64,000 nucleotides of DNA from Bog-1181 sp964565765 (GTDB lineage Bacteria > Oederibacteriota > PGYV01 > Palsa-1178): NCBI GenBank assembly GCA_964565765.1, contig CAZMGF010000002.1:33264-97263 (forward strand), in the 5' to 3' direction. Below, piece by piece: positions 24,074 through 33,536 of this stretch. Every line of letters begins with the position of its first letter. Position 1 is the stretch's first letter. The notes under the pieces were generated by a model. That model did no database searches. It saw only the letters and a program-made list of their open reading frames with translations, and had not been told where the DNA came from. A program made the position numbers and the translations under genes.

Positions 24074-25252
24074 ATGGAAATAAAAGAAGGGCTTTTTACA
24101 TCTGAATCTGTTACCGCGGGCCATCCCGACAAGGTGGCTGACCAGATTTCCGACGCGGTTCTTGATTACATCTATTCAAAGGACCCCATGGGCAGGGTCG
24201 CGTGTGAAACACTGCTGGCCAAGGAGCTTGTCGTTGTGGCCGGAGAAATAACCACAACAGCGAAACTTGACCACAATATAATTGAAAAGATTGTAAGAAA
24301 AACCTTAAAGCAGATTGGATACACCACGCCTGAGTCGGGCATCGGAGCCGATACATGCAAGGTAATCACTTCCGTATCAAAACAGTCGCCTGATATAGCC
24401 ATGGGCGTTGACCGCGAGGGCGCCGGCGACCAGGGAATGATGTTCGGATACGCTTCCGACGAGACAAAAGAATATATGCCGCTTCCTATAACGCTTGCGC
24501 ACAGGCTCGTGGAAAAGCTGCATGAAGTAAGGGAGAAAAAAACAGTACCGTACTTAAGGCCCGACGGAAAATCACAGGTTTCAGTTGAATATAAAAAGGG
24601 AAAGCCGGTGGCCATAACGGCTATAGTGCTCTCAACACAGCACGACGAGACTGTTTCAGACGATCATTTCAGGATAGAAGAGGACATGAAAAAATATGTC
24701 ATAGACAAAGTCATCCCGAAAAACCTGATAACTTCCAAAACAAAAATATATGTAAATCCGACCGGTAAATTCGAGGTTGGCGGGCCAATGGGCGACACCG
24801 GCGTTACGGGCAGGAAAATAATAGTTGACACATACGGCGGAATGGGCAGGCACGGCGGCGGCGCCTTCTCAGGCAAAGATCCCAGCAAAGTGGACCGTTC
24901 AGCCGCGTACATGGCGCGCTATATAGCGAAAAACGTGGTGGCGGCCGGCCTTGCGAAAAAATGCGAGGTTCAGCTTTCGTACGCAATCGGCGTGGCAGAG
25001 CCCACATCGGTAATGGTAAACACTTTCGGCACGGGGAAATACCCGGAAGCAAAAATATCCGCGGCTGTATCGGCGGTATTCAACATGACGCCCAGGGGAA
25101 TCATGGAAACCCTGAATCTGCGCAGGCCCATATACCAGAAATCAGCGGCATACGGACATTTCGGCAGGGCTGATAAGGATTTTACATGGGAGAAGACCGA
25201 CAAAGCCGCGGCGCTGAAAAAAGCAGTTATTGCGAAAAAGAAGATTATTTAA
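24074..25252 (+). CDS. metK: S-adenosylmethionine synthetase MetK
   Basis: Makes SAM from methionine and ATP. Signatures: SVTAGHPDKVADQISDAVLD near the N terminus, MGVDREGAGDQGMMFGYA in the middle, and GGGAFSGKDPSKVDRSAAYMAR for the P-loop-like region. 392 residues, full length. The following gene, ahcY, starts 34 bases after its stop, so the two form an activated-methyl-cycle operon. Confidence 0.96.
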   Translation: MEIKEGLFTSESVTAGHPDKVADQISDAVLDYIYSKDPMGRVACETLLAKELVVVAGEITTTAKLDHNIIEKIVRKTLKQIGYTTPESGIGADTCKVITSVSKQSPDIAMGVDREGAGDQGMMFGYASDETKEYMPLPITLAHRLVEKLHEVREKKTVPYLRPDGKSQVSVEYKKGKPVAITAIVLSTQHDETVSDDHFRIEEDMKKYVIDKVIPKNLITSKTKIYVNPTGKFEVGGPMGDTGVTGRKIIVDTYGGMGRHGGGAFSGKDPSKVDRSAAYMARYIAKNVVAAGLAKKCEVQLSYAIGVAEPTSVMVNTFGTGKYPEAKISAAVSAVFNMTPRGIMETLNLRRPIYQKSAAYGHFGRADKDFTWEKTDKAAALKKAVIAKKKII

Positions 25253-25286
25253 AAAGATTGCAGATAAATTTTCCGGGAGGAAAAAA

Positions 25287-26549
25287 ATGGCAAAGTCTTA
25301 TGACATAAAGGATATAAAGCTGGCGGCAGAGGGCAAAAGGAAAATGGAATGGGCCGAGAGGAACATGCCTGTCCTGCGCCTTATCAGGGAAGATTTTAAA
25401 AAGAGCAAACCCTTAAAAGGGCAGACGACCGTTGCGTGCCTGCACGTTACCACTGAAACCGCAAACCTTCTCTGGACACTCAAAGAAGGCGGGGCAAATG
25501 TTGTGGCCTGCGCGTCAAATCCGCTTTCAACACAGGACGACGTGGCGGCCGCGCTTGTCAAATATTATGACATCCCGGTTTACGCCATTAAAGGCGAATC
25601 AAACAAGGTTTATTATTCACATATTTTATCGGCCCTGGAACACAAGCCGACACTGACCATGGATGACGGCGCGGATACGGTTTCCATAATTCACAAGACC
25701 CACAGGAAGCTTATTGACAATATTATAGGCGGCACCGAGGAAACCACGACAGGCGTTATCAGGCTCAGGGCAATGGAAAAAGAGGGAGTCCTTGAATATC
25801 CAATAATCGCCGTCAACGAAGCCATGACAAAACACTTTTTTGACAACCGTTACGGCACGGGCCAGTCGACCCTTGACGGCATTATCCGCGCGACCAATGT
25901 ACTTCTTGCGGGGCAGAATTTTGTGGTGGCCGGATACGGCTGGTGCGGCAAGGGCCTCGCCATGAGGGCGTCAGGCATGGGAGCCAACGTTATAGTGACC
26001 GAGATAGACCCGATCAAGGCGCTCGAGGCAAAAATGGACGGTTATCTTGTAATGCCGATGATACAGGCGGCGGCAATAGGAAATATATTCTGCACTGTCA
26101 CAGGCGATATCAATGTTATCAGGAAGGAACATTTTGTAAAAATGAAGGACGGAGTTATCGTATGTAATTCCGGCCACTTCAATGTTGAAATAGACCTGCC
26201 GGCGATAAACGAGCTGGCTGTTTCCAAAAAAGAGGTCAGGAACCTTGTTATGGAATATAAGTTAAAGAGCGGCAAAAGGATATGCGTGCTTGCCGACGGC
26301 AGGCTCGTGAACCTGGCCACGGCAGAGGGGCACCCTTCAATGGTTATGGATATGAGCTTTGCCAACCAGGCAAAAGGTGCGGAATATATGGTAAAGAACC
26401 ACGCCAACCTGGAGAAGAAAGTTTACAATGTCCCCGAGGATATCGACAGGAAGATAGCGGAGATAAAGCTTAAATCAATGGGAGTGGAACTGGAAAAACT
26501 TACGCCGGAGCAGGAAAAATACCTTAACAGCTGGCAGGAAGGGACCTGA
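25287..26549 (+). CDS. ahcY: S-adenosylhomocysteinase AhcY
   Basis: NAD-dependent hydrolase that removes the product inhibitor SAH, giving homocysteine and adenosine. The NAD site reads VVAGYGWCGKGLAMRASGMGANVIVTEIDP; substrate-site segments HVTTETANLL and DDGADTVS are present. At 420 residues it is the short form without the roughly 40-residue insertion of many eukaryotic and proteobacterial enzymes. ATG 25287 is chosen because GGGAGG lies eight bases upstream; an upstream in-frame ATG at 25230 lies inside metK. Confidence 0.95.
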   Translation: MAKSYDIKDIKLAAEGKRKMEWAERNMPVLRLIREDFKKSKPLKGQTTVACLHVTTETANLLWTLKEGGANVVACASNPLSTQDDVAAALVKYYDIPVYAIKGESNKVYYSHILSALEHKPTLTMDDGADTVSIIHKTHRKLIDNIIGGTEETTTGVIRLRAMEKEGVLEYPIIAVNEAMTKHFFDNRYGTGQSTLDGIIRATNVLLAGQNFVVAGYGWCGKGLAMRASGMGANVIVTEIDPIKALEAKMDGYLVMPMIQAAAIGNIFCTVTGDINVIRKEHFVKMKDGVIVCNSGHFNVEIDLPAINELAVSKKEVRNLVMEYKLKSGKRICVLADGRLVNLATAEGHPSMVMDMSFANQAKGAEYMVKNHANLEKKVYNVPEDIDRKIAEIKLKSMGVELEKLTPEQEKYLNSWQEGT

Positions 26550-26623
26550 AAATCCCTGCGGAATTTTCAGGAGAGAGCAGATAGTAGAAAGGTGACAGGA
26601 GAAAAGTAATACAATAAAATATG

Positions 26624-26647
26624 GGGCGGCTTTTCAGCCGCCCTTTT
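26624..26647 (+). terminator. Rho-independent terminator after ahcY
   Basis: GGGCGGC (26624-26630) and GCCGCCC (26637-26643) form a perfect seven-base-pair stem with a six-base loop followed by TTTT. Confidence 0.85.
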
Positions 26648-26664
26648 CATTTCCAATAAACAAA

Positions 26665-26693
26665 TTGACAATACCGCGGCTTTATAATATAAC
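26665..26693 (+). promoter_or_regulatory. Promoter of tRNA-Cys
   Basis: TTGACA (26665-26670), 17-base spacer, TATAAC (26688-26693), 14 bases before the tRNA 5' end. Confidence 0.75.
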
Positions 26694-26706
26694 ATTAAGA
26701 CACTGA

Positions 26707-26781
26707 GGCGGCGTAGCCAAGCGGTAAGGCACGGGTCTGCAAAACCCTTATGCATCGGTTCAATTCCGATCGCCGCCTCCA
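26707..26781 (+). tRNA. tRNA-Cys (anticodon GCA), CCA encoded
   Basis: Acceptor arms GGCGGCG (26707-26713) and CGCCGCC (26771-26777) pair perfectly; discriminator T and encoded CCA follow. The D arm GCC...GGC, anticodon loop CTGCAAA with GCA at 26739-26741 and the T arm CATCGG-TTCAATT-CCGATC are all present. The base pair at the outer end of the anticodon stem appears mismatched (C and T). Confidence 0.95.
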
Positions 26782-26836
26782 GATAAAAATCAGGGGCCTT
26801 TCATGATAAAATATAAAACGACAATTGGATTTTTTT

Positions 26837-27766
26837 ATGCAAAATAATGAAAAAAGCGCTTCGCCTGCGGTGCAGGGCAAAAACAGCCTCCTTCTTATAA
26901 TCGCGATAATACTCCTCTACACCACCTGGAGTTCCACTTATCTTGCAATCAGGATAGCGGTCCGCACCATATCTCCGCTTACAATGACAAGCCTGCGTTT
27001 TTTATCGGCGGGGTTTTTGATGTATGTCATAGCGCTAATTATGGGGGAAAAGCAGCCCACAAGAAAGGAAATTATTGGCGGGTCAATTGTCGGTATCATA
27101 CTTTTTCTTGTTTCCAATGTGATGCTATGCTACGCCGAGCAGAGCGTAAGCTCGGGGCTATCGGCGGTCGCGGTCTCGTCAGGCGCTTTCTGGATATGCC
27201 TTATCTCCGGTTTTTTCGGGAGATGGCCGACAAAAATGGAATGGTTCGGTATAGCCATAGGTTTTGCCGGGATAGTAATACTCGCGACAGGTGGAGAGAT
27301 GAAGGGAAATATGGCAGGTACCATTATTCTTCTGGTTTCATCCATCGCATGGGCCTTCGGCTCGGTGCTCTCAAAACATGTGGCTGTACCAAAAAGTTTC
27401 ATGGGCAGTGCGGTTGAAATGCTTGCCGGCGGTTTTAGCAGTTTAATAGCGTTATACGCCACCGGCGGCAGCCTGAACATTCATCCGTCACAGGAATCAG
27501 TATGGGCCCTTGTATACCTGATAACCATCGGAGCCATGGTTGGGTTCTCAGCCTTCATGTATGTATTCCAGAACGCAAGGCCGGCGCTGGCGTCAAGCTA
27601 TTCATATGTAAATACAATCGGGGCGGTCATACTGGGGGTTTTTATATTAAATGAAAAAATAGGGATGCGCGAGATTGCCGCAATCGCGGTAGTCATCGCG
27701 GCTGTGGTAATAATTGCCGTGGCGGGAAACCTGTCAAACGGGGGTGGAAAAAATAGAAAAACGTGA
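26837..27766 (+). CDS. EamA-family (DMT) transporter
   Basis: About 309 residues with ten predicted membrane helices in two EamA repeats. The N-terminal LLYTTWSSTYLAIRIAVRTISPLTMTSLRFLSAG and the C-terminal SSYSYVNTIGAVILGVFILNEKI are typical of YedA/RhaT-like drug and metabolite exporters. The substrate is unknown. I take ATG 26837; TTG 26825 is in frame but no better placed. The C-terminal tail is basic (GGGKNRKT). Confidence 0.88.
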   Translation: MQNNEKSASPAVQGKNSLLLIIAIILLYTTWSSTYLAIRIAVRTISPLTMTSLRFLSAGFLMYVIALIMGEKQPTRKEIIGGSIVGIILFLVSNVMLCYAEQSVSSGLSAVAVSSGAFWICLISGFFGRWPTKMEWFGIAIGFAGIVILATGGEMKGNMAGTIILLVSSIAWAFGSVLSKHVAVPKSFMGSAVEMLAGGFSSLIALYATGGSLNIHPSQESVWALVYLITIGAMVGFSAFMYVFQNARPALASSYSYVNTIGAVILGVFILNEKIGMREIAAIAVVIAAVVIIAVAGNLSNGGGKNRKT

Positions 27767-27794
27767 GTTGCTCATTGGATATAAAGGAATTTCC

Positions 27795-29996
27795 ATGCCG
27801 GCCGTTTTTTCTTTTATATTTGCCCTGGCAGGGCAGACATTAATTTATTTTTTTAAAAACATACCTTTTGGCCTGATTTTTTTTGTTCTTTCCGCCGCCG
27901 CCCTTGTTATTGCCGGAAGAGGAAATACTGGAAACACCGGCGGCAAAAACGATTTTTTTTCCTCAACATTCACGCTTTCAAAAAAAGCAGAAGTGATTAT
28001 TTTGCTGCTGATATTTTCCATCGCAATTTTCATGCGTTTATTCAGGCTTGGAGCAATACCCGCAGGCGGGTATTGCGATGAGGCGGCCAACGGCCTTATA
28101 GCCCTTGATATTCTTCACGGAAAAGCTCTTCCTGTTTTTAACGCCGGAGAGTACAGCACAAGCAACGCCGCAGCGCTTATATATCTGATAGCGGCTGTTT
28201 TTAAGTTTGCCGGCGCCGGAATGACCCAGATAAGGCTCACGTCAGCGCTTTTCGGAATACTGGCCATTCCCGCGATTTATTTTCTTATACGCTCTCTCGC
28301 CGGCGCAGTGCCCGCCCTTACAGCGGCTTTTTTGCTTGCAATAATGCGCTGGCACATAACCTTCAGCCGCATCGGTTTTCAGGCAGCGCTCGGGGTATTT
28401 GCCGTAATACTGGTGATTTATTTTGCCTTCAGGGCATATTACAGCGGCAAAACAGGTGATTTTATAATACTGGGTTTTTTGTCAGCATTTTCAATTTATG
28501 CTTACAGGACGGCCATGCTGGTTCCACTTGTCCTTATGGTATTTTTGATATTTTTATTTTTTTACGACCCGGCATATTTCAGGTCTCACATACGCGGATT
28601 TGCCGCCTGCGCGGCAACCGCGCTGATTGCGCTTGGCCCCCTTATATATTACGCGGCCAATAACAAAGCCCTTTTCATGAACAGGCAGGAGCAGGTATCA
28701 ATATTTAACCGCAGTGTAAAGTACTCGCCTGAGAAGGGTACATGGGAGCCTGAAACCAGGCCAAGGTTAAAACTGCTCCTGGATAATATAAAAGAAACAC
28801 TGCTGATGTTCAATTACCGCGGGGACTCAAACAGCAGGCACAACCTGCCTTATGAGCCGGAACTTGATTTTTTTACGGGCATGTTCGCTGCGGTTGGTTT
28901 CATTTTTGCCCTTACAAGACTCTTTAACCCTGTTTACTTCTTTTTTACTTCAGCCTTCATTATCCTTATGTCTTCCGGATTTTTTACAATAGAGGCGCCG
29001 CAGGGTTTAAGGACCTTAAACGCCATGCCGTGCGTAATCTTTTTTGCCGTGGTTTTTATAGGCAGGTTTACATCTTCGTTTAAAGATAAAAAATTCCGGA
29101 TAACCGCCTGGATTATAATTGCGGCTTCGCTTCTTGTTTCCATGATGAATAATTATAATATTTATTTTAACCGCCAGGCAGTTGACCCGCGCTGCTGGGA
29201 GGGTTTTTCCACGAAAGAATATTACGCAGGCAGGATTGCCTGCGCCGCAATTTCGTCTGGGAATCATGTGGTTTCAGTGGAAGAGTACCTTGAGCATCCG
29301 ACATTTATTTTTGAATCAGGAACCGTTTCGGGATGTGAAAAATTTGATATTACGGCGTTTTTAAAATTACAGGGTAAAAAAAATGACATGACGTATGTTT
29401 TGCCGGTAGCGTATATGCCGCTGGCTGAGTATTTAAAGGAAATCTATCCGCACACAGTAATTACCGTACTTTCAAATAAATATGAGGCGAAACCGCTCCT
29501 TATTTATTTTACGATATCTGCAGCTGATATTAATTCGCCCGCTGTTAATTGCGCCGGCAGTGGGGCGGCCGCTGAATTTTTTGAGGGGCACGCCTTTTCA
29601 GGCAAATCGGCCCGGGAAAAAGAGCCTGCCATAATGATGACGCGCTTTGAGGATCCTGGATTTAAAATATCATCGGCAATCTGGACGGCGCAGCTTTATA
29701 TAATAAAGGCAGGAACCTATCTTTTTGACATAAGTTCGTTCGGTGCTTCGCGCCTGATTGTTGACAGAAAAACACTCTTTGGCGTAATTGCGCAGGATGA
29801 CAGCCTTGGGGCCTCAAAAAATTCGTCCCCGGTTTACCTTTCAAAAGGAAGCCACTTAATAAGGGTTGAATATGATTCAAATATTCACACATCAAGCTCT
29901 GACGGGCGGGGAAACGCGGGATTGTGGCTGTTCTGGAAGCAACCCGGAAGCGGTGATTTGACACTTGTTCCGGGCTGTATGCTTACACCCTATTAA
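27795..29996 (+). CDS. GT-C type membrane glycosyltransferase (ArnT/PMT-like)
   Basis: About 733 residues with around 11-12 membrane helices. The first periplasmic loop holds an acidic pair in GGYCDEAANGL, characteristic of GT-C (GT39/GT83-like) enzymes using polyprenyl-phosphate sugars. The C-terminal 200 residues are soluble (periplasmic) and include a PA14-like beta segment (AQLYIIKAGTYLFDISSFGASRLIVDRK ... GSHLIRVEYD ... GNAGLWLFWKQPG). ATG 27795 has AAAGGA at the right distance; upstream in-frame starts overlap the EamA gene. It may glycosylate surface proteins or lipids; Thr-rich surface proteins occur in this genome. Confidence 0.75.
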   Translation: MPAVFSFIFALAGQTLIYFFKNIPFGLIFFVLSAAALVIAGRGNTGNTGGKNDFFSSTFTLSKKAEVIILLLIFSIAIFMRLFRLGAIPAGGYCDEAANGLIALDILHGKALPVFNAGEYSTSNAAALIYLIAAVFKFAGAGMTQIRLTSALFGILAIPAIYFLIRSLAGAVPALTAAFLLAIMRWHITFSRIGFQAALGVFAVILVIYFAFRAYYSGKTGDFIILGFLSAFSIYAYRTAMLVPLVLMVFLIFLFFYDPAYFRSHIRGFAACAATALIALGPLIYYAANNKALFMNRQEQVSIFNRSVKYSPEKGTWEPETRPRLKLLLDNIKETLLMFNYRGDSNSRHNLPYEPELDFFTGMFAAVGFIFALTRLFNPVYFFFTSAFIILMSSGFFTIEAPQGLRTLNAMPCVIFFAVVFIGRFTSSFKDKKFRITAWIIIAASLLVSMMNNYNIYFNRQAVDPRCWEGFSTKEYYAGRIACAAISSGNHVVSVEEYLEHPTFIFESGTVSGCEKFDITAFLKLQGKKNDMTYVLPVAYMPLAEYLKEIYPHTVITVLSNKYEAKPLLIYFTISAADINSPAVNCAGSGAAAEFFEGHAFSGKSAREKEPAIMMTRFEDPGFKISSAIWTAQLYIIKAGTYLFDISSFGASRLIVDRKTLFGVIAQDDSLGASKNSSPVYLSKGSHLIRVEYDSNIHTSSSDGRGNAGLWLFWKQPGSGDLTLVPGCMLTPY

Positions 29997-30041
29997 AAAA
30001 AGTTTATGCCTTCAGATTGAGACTGTGGTTTATTACCGGTC

Positions 30042-30070
30042 TTGACAACCACCCTTTAAAGCCCTATAAT
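30042..30070 (+). promoter_or_regulatory. Consensus promoter of grpE-dnaJ
   Basis: A perfect TTGACA (30042-30047), 17-base spacer and perfect TATAAT (30065-30070). No CIRCE inverted repeat is present nearby, so HrcA control is not indicated. Confidence 0.85.
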
Positions 30071-30169
30071 TGAATAATTGAAACCCATTGTTAAACCTTT
30101 TATAAAATACAAATAACTGGGTAGATGAAATATGCCCGAAATTTATGGCTACAATATGGAGGTAGTGTT

Positions 30170-30778
30170 ATGGCGGATGAAATAAAGAAAGAAGAACAGG
30201 CGGAAACAGAAGCGGTGAAAGCGGCGGCTGAAGCGGCAAAAAAAGAGGAGCAGGCTCAGCCGGCTCCAAAGACTCCGGAAGATATTTTAAAGGAAAAGGA
30301 CGACAAAATAAACGAGTTGACGGACAAATATCTGCGCTCACTGGCGGAACTGGATAATTACAGGAAACGCATGCAGAAAGAGAAGGAAGATTTTGTGAAA
30401 TACACGCGCGGCGAGGCGGTATCGTTGTTTCTTCCGGTAATTGATAATTTTGAACGCGCGCTAGCGTCAACGGCAAAGGTAAAGGATTTTGACCAGCTGA
30501 AAAAAGGCATAGATATGGTTATAAAACAGTTTGAATCCGCCCTTAAGGAAATGGGGGCGAAGGAAATTCCGGCAACGGGGATTTTTGACCCCGTATACCA
30601 CCACGCAATGCACAAGGAACACGCCGAGGGAAAAAAGGACGGCGAAATCATTGAAGTTTACCAGAAGGGTTACATGATTGACGACAAGATTATCAGGCCG
30701 GCAATGGTAAAAATAGTCCATAACGAAGGGCACAAAGAGCACAACCACAAGGAACATAACGAAAAACACGGGAAATAG
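30170..30778 (+). CDS. grpE: Nucleotide exchange factor GrpE
   Basis: Cochaperone that releases ADP from DnaK. The acidic/Ala-rich N-terminal tail (residues 1-45) leads to the long coiled coil (DKINELTDKYLRSLAELDNYRKRMQKE) and the C-terminal beta domain (FDPVYHHAMHKE ... VYQKGYMIDDKIIRPAMVKI). The 202-residue protein ends in an unusual His-rich tail (eight His in about 20 residues). ATG 30170 is seven bases after GGAGG; an upstream in-frame ATG at 30125 lacks a ribosome site. It is followed by dnaJ; dnaK is not in this window. Confidence 0.94.
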   Translation: MADEIKKEEQAETEAVKAAAEAAKKEEQAQPAPKTPEDILKEKDDKINELTDKYLRSLAELDNYRKRMQKEKEDFVKYTRGEAVSLFLPVIDNFERALASTAKVKDFDQLKKGIDMVIKQFESALKEMGAKEIPATGIFDPVYHHAMHKEHAEGKKDGEIIEVYQKGYMIDDKIIRPAMVKIVHNEGHKEHNHKEHNEKHGK

Positions 30779-30796
30779 AAAAGGGGTTTTAACTTC

Positions 30797-31939
30797 ATGG
30801 CAGACAGCGATTTATACGCCAGGCTCGGGGTTGGAAAGAACGCCACGCCTGAGGAAATAAAATCAGCATTCCGCAGCAAGGCCAAGGAAATACATCCTGA
30901 CATGATACAGGATGAAGCCCAAAAAAAAGTGGCCGAAGAAAAGTTTAAGGAGCTGGGCGAGGCTTACAGCATCCTTTCAGACCCGGAAAAAAAACAGAAA
31001 TATGACCAGTACGGTTACGACGGGATGAAAAACGCCGGCGGCTTCTCCGGATACGGCGGCGGGTTCGGCGATATGGAAGATGTTTTCGGGGATCTCTCCG
31101 GTATATTCGGCGATCTTTTCGGTTTTTCCGGAGGCTCGCGCTCCTCATCCGGCCGCAGAAGGCGCAGCGGCGAGGATATGAGGTTTGACCAGGAGCTGAC
31201 CTATGAAGAGGTTGTTTCGGGGAAAAAATCCATCATAGAGGTTTCAAGAAAAGAAAGCTGTGAAACCTGCAAAGGCAGCGGGCTCAAACCCGGGACGCAG
31301 AAAAAGACGTGCAAGACATGCGGCGGCGCCGGCAAGGTAAGGCAGTCAAGCGGTTTTTTCTCCGTTGTGACCACGTGCCCCACATGCGGCGGTGCGGGAA
31401 GCATTGCCGAGGCTTACTGCGTGGACTGCGACGGCTCGGGCGTAAGGATGAAAAAAAGAAAGATTGAGGTTAAAATACCTGCTGGAGTTGACGACGGTTC
31501 ATACATGAAACTTGAGGGGCAGGCGCATGCGGGATCCAGCGGCGGGCCCTCCGGAGACCTTTATGTTGTCATTCATTTAAAATCGCATGAGATATTCAGG
31601 CGCGAAGCGGGAGACGTTTACATGGACCTTCCTATAACACTCTCCCAGGCCGTGCTTGGTGATGAAATAGAAATCCCAACGCTTTACGGAAATTATACGC
31701 TTAAAATACCGGGCGGCTCCCAGAACGGCGATAAGATCGTGATAAGGGACCGCGGGTTCCCGGCAACTGGCTCTTCTTCAAAAGGGGCCATGCGTGTAAT
31801 TATAATTGTGGAAATTCCCAGGGGGATAAATTCAAAGTTGAAAGAAGCCTTTAAAAGTGTTAAAGTTATGGAATCCGAGGATAATTACGACGCGGTTAAA
31901 AGGGCCCAGAGGGCCTTTAAAAAGTATACAACGAGGTGA
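30797..31939 (+). CDS. dnaJ: Chaperone DnaJ
   Basis: Type I Hsp40 of 380 residues. The J domain has His33-Pro34-Asp35, followed by a Gly/Phe region with GYGGGFGDMEDVFGDLSGIFGDLFGF. Four CxxCxGxG zinc motifs are complete (CETCKGSG, CKTCGGAG, CPTCGGAG, CVDCDGSG), and the C-terminal substrate domains follow. It stimulates DnaK ATPase. It is 18 bases behind grpE in the same operon. Confidence 0.96.
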   Translation: MADSDLYARLGVGKNATPEEIKSAFRSKAKEIHPDMIQDEAQKKVAEEKFKELGEAYSILSDPEKKQKYDQYGYDGMKNAGGFSGYGGGFGDMEDVFGDLSGIFGDLFGFSGGSRSSSGRRRRSGEDMRFDQELTYEEVVSGKKSIIEVSRKESCETCKGSGLKPGTQKKTCKTCGGAGKVRQSSGFFSVVTTCPTCGGAGSIAEAYCVDCDGSGVRMKKRKIEVKIPAGVDDGSYMKLEGQAHAGSSGGPSGDLYVVIHLKSHEIFRREAGDVYMDLPITLSQAVLGDEIEIPTLYGNYTLKIPGGSQNGDKIVIRDRGFPATGSSSKGAMRVIIIVEIPRGINSKLKEAFKSVKVMESEDNYDAVKRAQRAFKKYTTR

Positions 31940-31945
31940 AGCGGG

Positions 31946-33250
31946 ATGGCTGATGAAAAGTTTGACGCGATAGTGGTCGGCGGCGGCCCTGCCGGCCTGT
32001 CGGCGGCCTATGTTATGGCCAAAGCAGGCATGCAGGTTATAGTCATTGAGAGAGGGGAATATTGCGGCGCCAAGAATGTTTTCGGCGGCATATTTTTCAC
32101 CAATGTAATGAAAGAGCTCATACCGGATTTCTTAAAAGACGCGCCCATTGAGCGCAATATAACAAAAAGGCGTTTTGCCTTCCTTTCACAGGACGGCGAA
32201 TTCGGCGGGGATTTTAAATTTGACAGGTTTAACAAGGATTTTTCAAACAATTCTTTTACGGTTCTGCGCGCGAAATTTGACAGGTGGTTCTCGGAAAAAG
32301 TCGAGGCCGCCGGCGCCATGATAATTACCGGAGCCGTTGTTGATGATTTTATAATGAAGGACGGAAGGATAGCGGGAGTTAAGGCAAGAATGGATGACGG
32401 CGACCTTTATGCCGATGTGGTTGTCCTGGCAGACGGCGTGAATTCGCTCCTGGCAAAAAAGCTCGGATTCCACAGGGAGCTTTCGCCTGATTCCACAATA
32501 GTTGGAGTAAAGGAAATCCTCTCTTTGCCCGAGGAAAAGATACGCGACAGGTTCCAGTTGAACGGCAACGAGGGCGTGGCCTACGAGTATTTCGGCTATG
32601 CCGCAAAGGGCGCCATAGGCTCTGGGTTCATTTACACCAACAAAGATACAATATCGGTGGGCGTCGGGGCCACAATCAAATCGCTTCTGGAGCACAAACT
32701 CAACCCCAATGACGTACTTGAACATTTTAAGAACCACCCGGCTATAAGGCCGCTTGTGCGCGACAGCGAGCAGAAGGAATATTCAGCGCACCTTATCCCC
32801 GACGGCGGTTATAAAAAACTTTCAAAACTTTACGGCGACAATGTCATGGTGGCCGGAGACGCCGCCGGTTTTGTAAACGCCACGCTTTTCCACGAGGGGA
32901 CAAACCTGGCCATGGAGACCGGAAAGCTGGCCGGAGAGACCGCTGCGGAAGCCTTCAAAAAAAAGGATTATTCCGCCGAGGCCCTTTCCCTTTACCACAC
33001 CAAACTGAAAAATTCTTTTTCATTAAGGGACATGAAACAGTTCAAAAATTCCAGCGAGACGCTCGACAAGAACCCGCAGCTTTTTGACAAATATCCGGAT
33101 ATGCTCGGGGACCTTATCGCCGAGCTTTTCACCGCGGACGGCGAGGCAAAATGGCCCAAGGAGCGCAGGCTGGCCCTGAAACTTTTGATGTCGGAGAATC
33201 CTTTCAGGCTGCTTAAAACAGCCATTGATATGAGGAGGGTAATAATATGA
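31946..33250 (+). CDS. fixC: FixC-like electron-transfer flavoprotein:quinone oxidoreductase
   Basis: FAD-dependent oxidoreductase of 434 residues with the N-terminal dinucleotide fold (DAIVVGGGPAGLSAAYVMAKAGMQVIVIERGE) and a second FAD motif (MVAGDAAGFVNA near residue 305). It belongs to the FixC/ETF-QO family, which takes electrons from ETF and passes them to quinone or into bifurcation. The overlapping downstream gene encodes the FixX-type ferredoxin partner. The ETF subunits FixA/FixB are not in this window. Geranylgeranyl-reductase-type relatives are less likely because of the FixX neighbour. Confidence 0.88.
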   Translation: MADEKFDAIVVGGGPAGLSAAYVMAKAGMQVIVIERGEYCGAKNVFGGIFFTNVMKELIPDFLKDAPIERNITKRRFAFLSQDGEFGGDFKFDRFNKDFSNNSFTVLRAKFDRWFSEKVEAAGAMIITGAVVDDFIMKDGRIAGVKARMDDGDLYADVVVLADGVNSLLAKKLGFHRELSPDSTIVGVKEILSLPEEKIRDRFQLNGNEGVAYEYFGYAAKGAIGSGFIYTNKDTISVGVGATIKSLLEHKLNPNDVLEHFKNHPAIRPLVRDSEQKEYSAHLIPDGGYKKLSKLYGDNVMVAGDAAGFVNATLFHEGTNLAMETGKLAGETAAEAFKKKDYSAEALSLYHTKLKNSFSLRDMKQFKNSSETLDKNPQLFDKYPDMLGDLIAELFTADGEAKWPKERRLALKLLMSENPFRLLKTAIDMRRVII

Positions 33251-33525
33251 AGCATTTTACGACCATGGAAGACAAGCTCGGGCTGGACAAGTTTACGGCC
33301 TTTGAAAAACCGCATTTAAAAATAAAACCGGGCTCCGACCCGATGGTGGTTGAGCACAAGCTTTTTATCTGCCCGGCCAAGGTATATGAATTAAACGACA
33401 AGGGAGAGCCCATCGTTTCATTCGAAAACTGCCTTGAATGCGGCACGTGCAGGGTGGCGGCGCCGGAGGAAGTGGACTGGAACTATCCGCAGGGCGGCTA
33501 CGGCGTAACGTTCAAGTTCGGATAG
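33247..33525 (+). CDS. fixX: FixX-like ferredoxin
   Basis: A 92-residue iron-sulfur protein. Cys42 (ICPAKVY) and Cys62/Cys65/Cys68 (NCLECGTC) form the four-cysteine pattern used by FixX and the cluster domain of ETF-QO. The C-terminal EVDWNYPQGGYGVTFKFG is a strong family signature. The start overlaps the FixC stop as ATGA. It supplies the [4Fe-4S] centre of the FixC complex. Confidence 0.93.
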   Translation: MKHFTTMEDKLGLDKFTAFEKPHLKIKPGSDPMVVEHKLFICPAKVYELNDKGEPIVSFENCLECGTCRVAAPEEVDWNYPQGGYGVTFKFG

Positions 33526-33536
33526 AAGTAAAATCC

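Noticed and set aside
30001..30169. CIRCE (HrcA) element before grpE
   Set aside because: No TTAGCACTC-type inverted repeat is present; only a perfect vegetative promoter.
33247..33525. Missing fourth cluster cysteine in the FixX-like protein
   Set aside because: The fourth ligand is the upstream Cys42 in ICPAKVY, as in ETF-QO-type clusters, so the set is complete.
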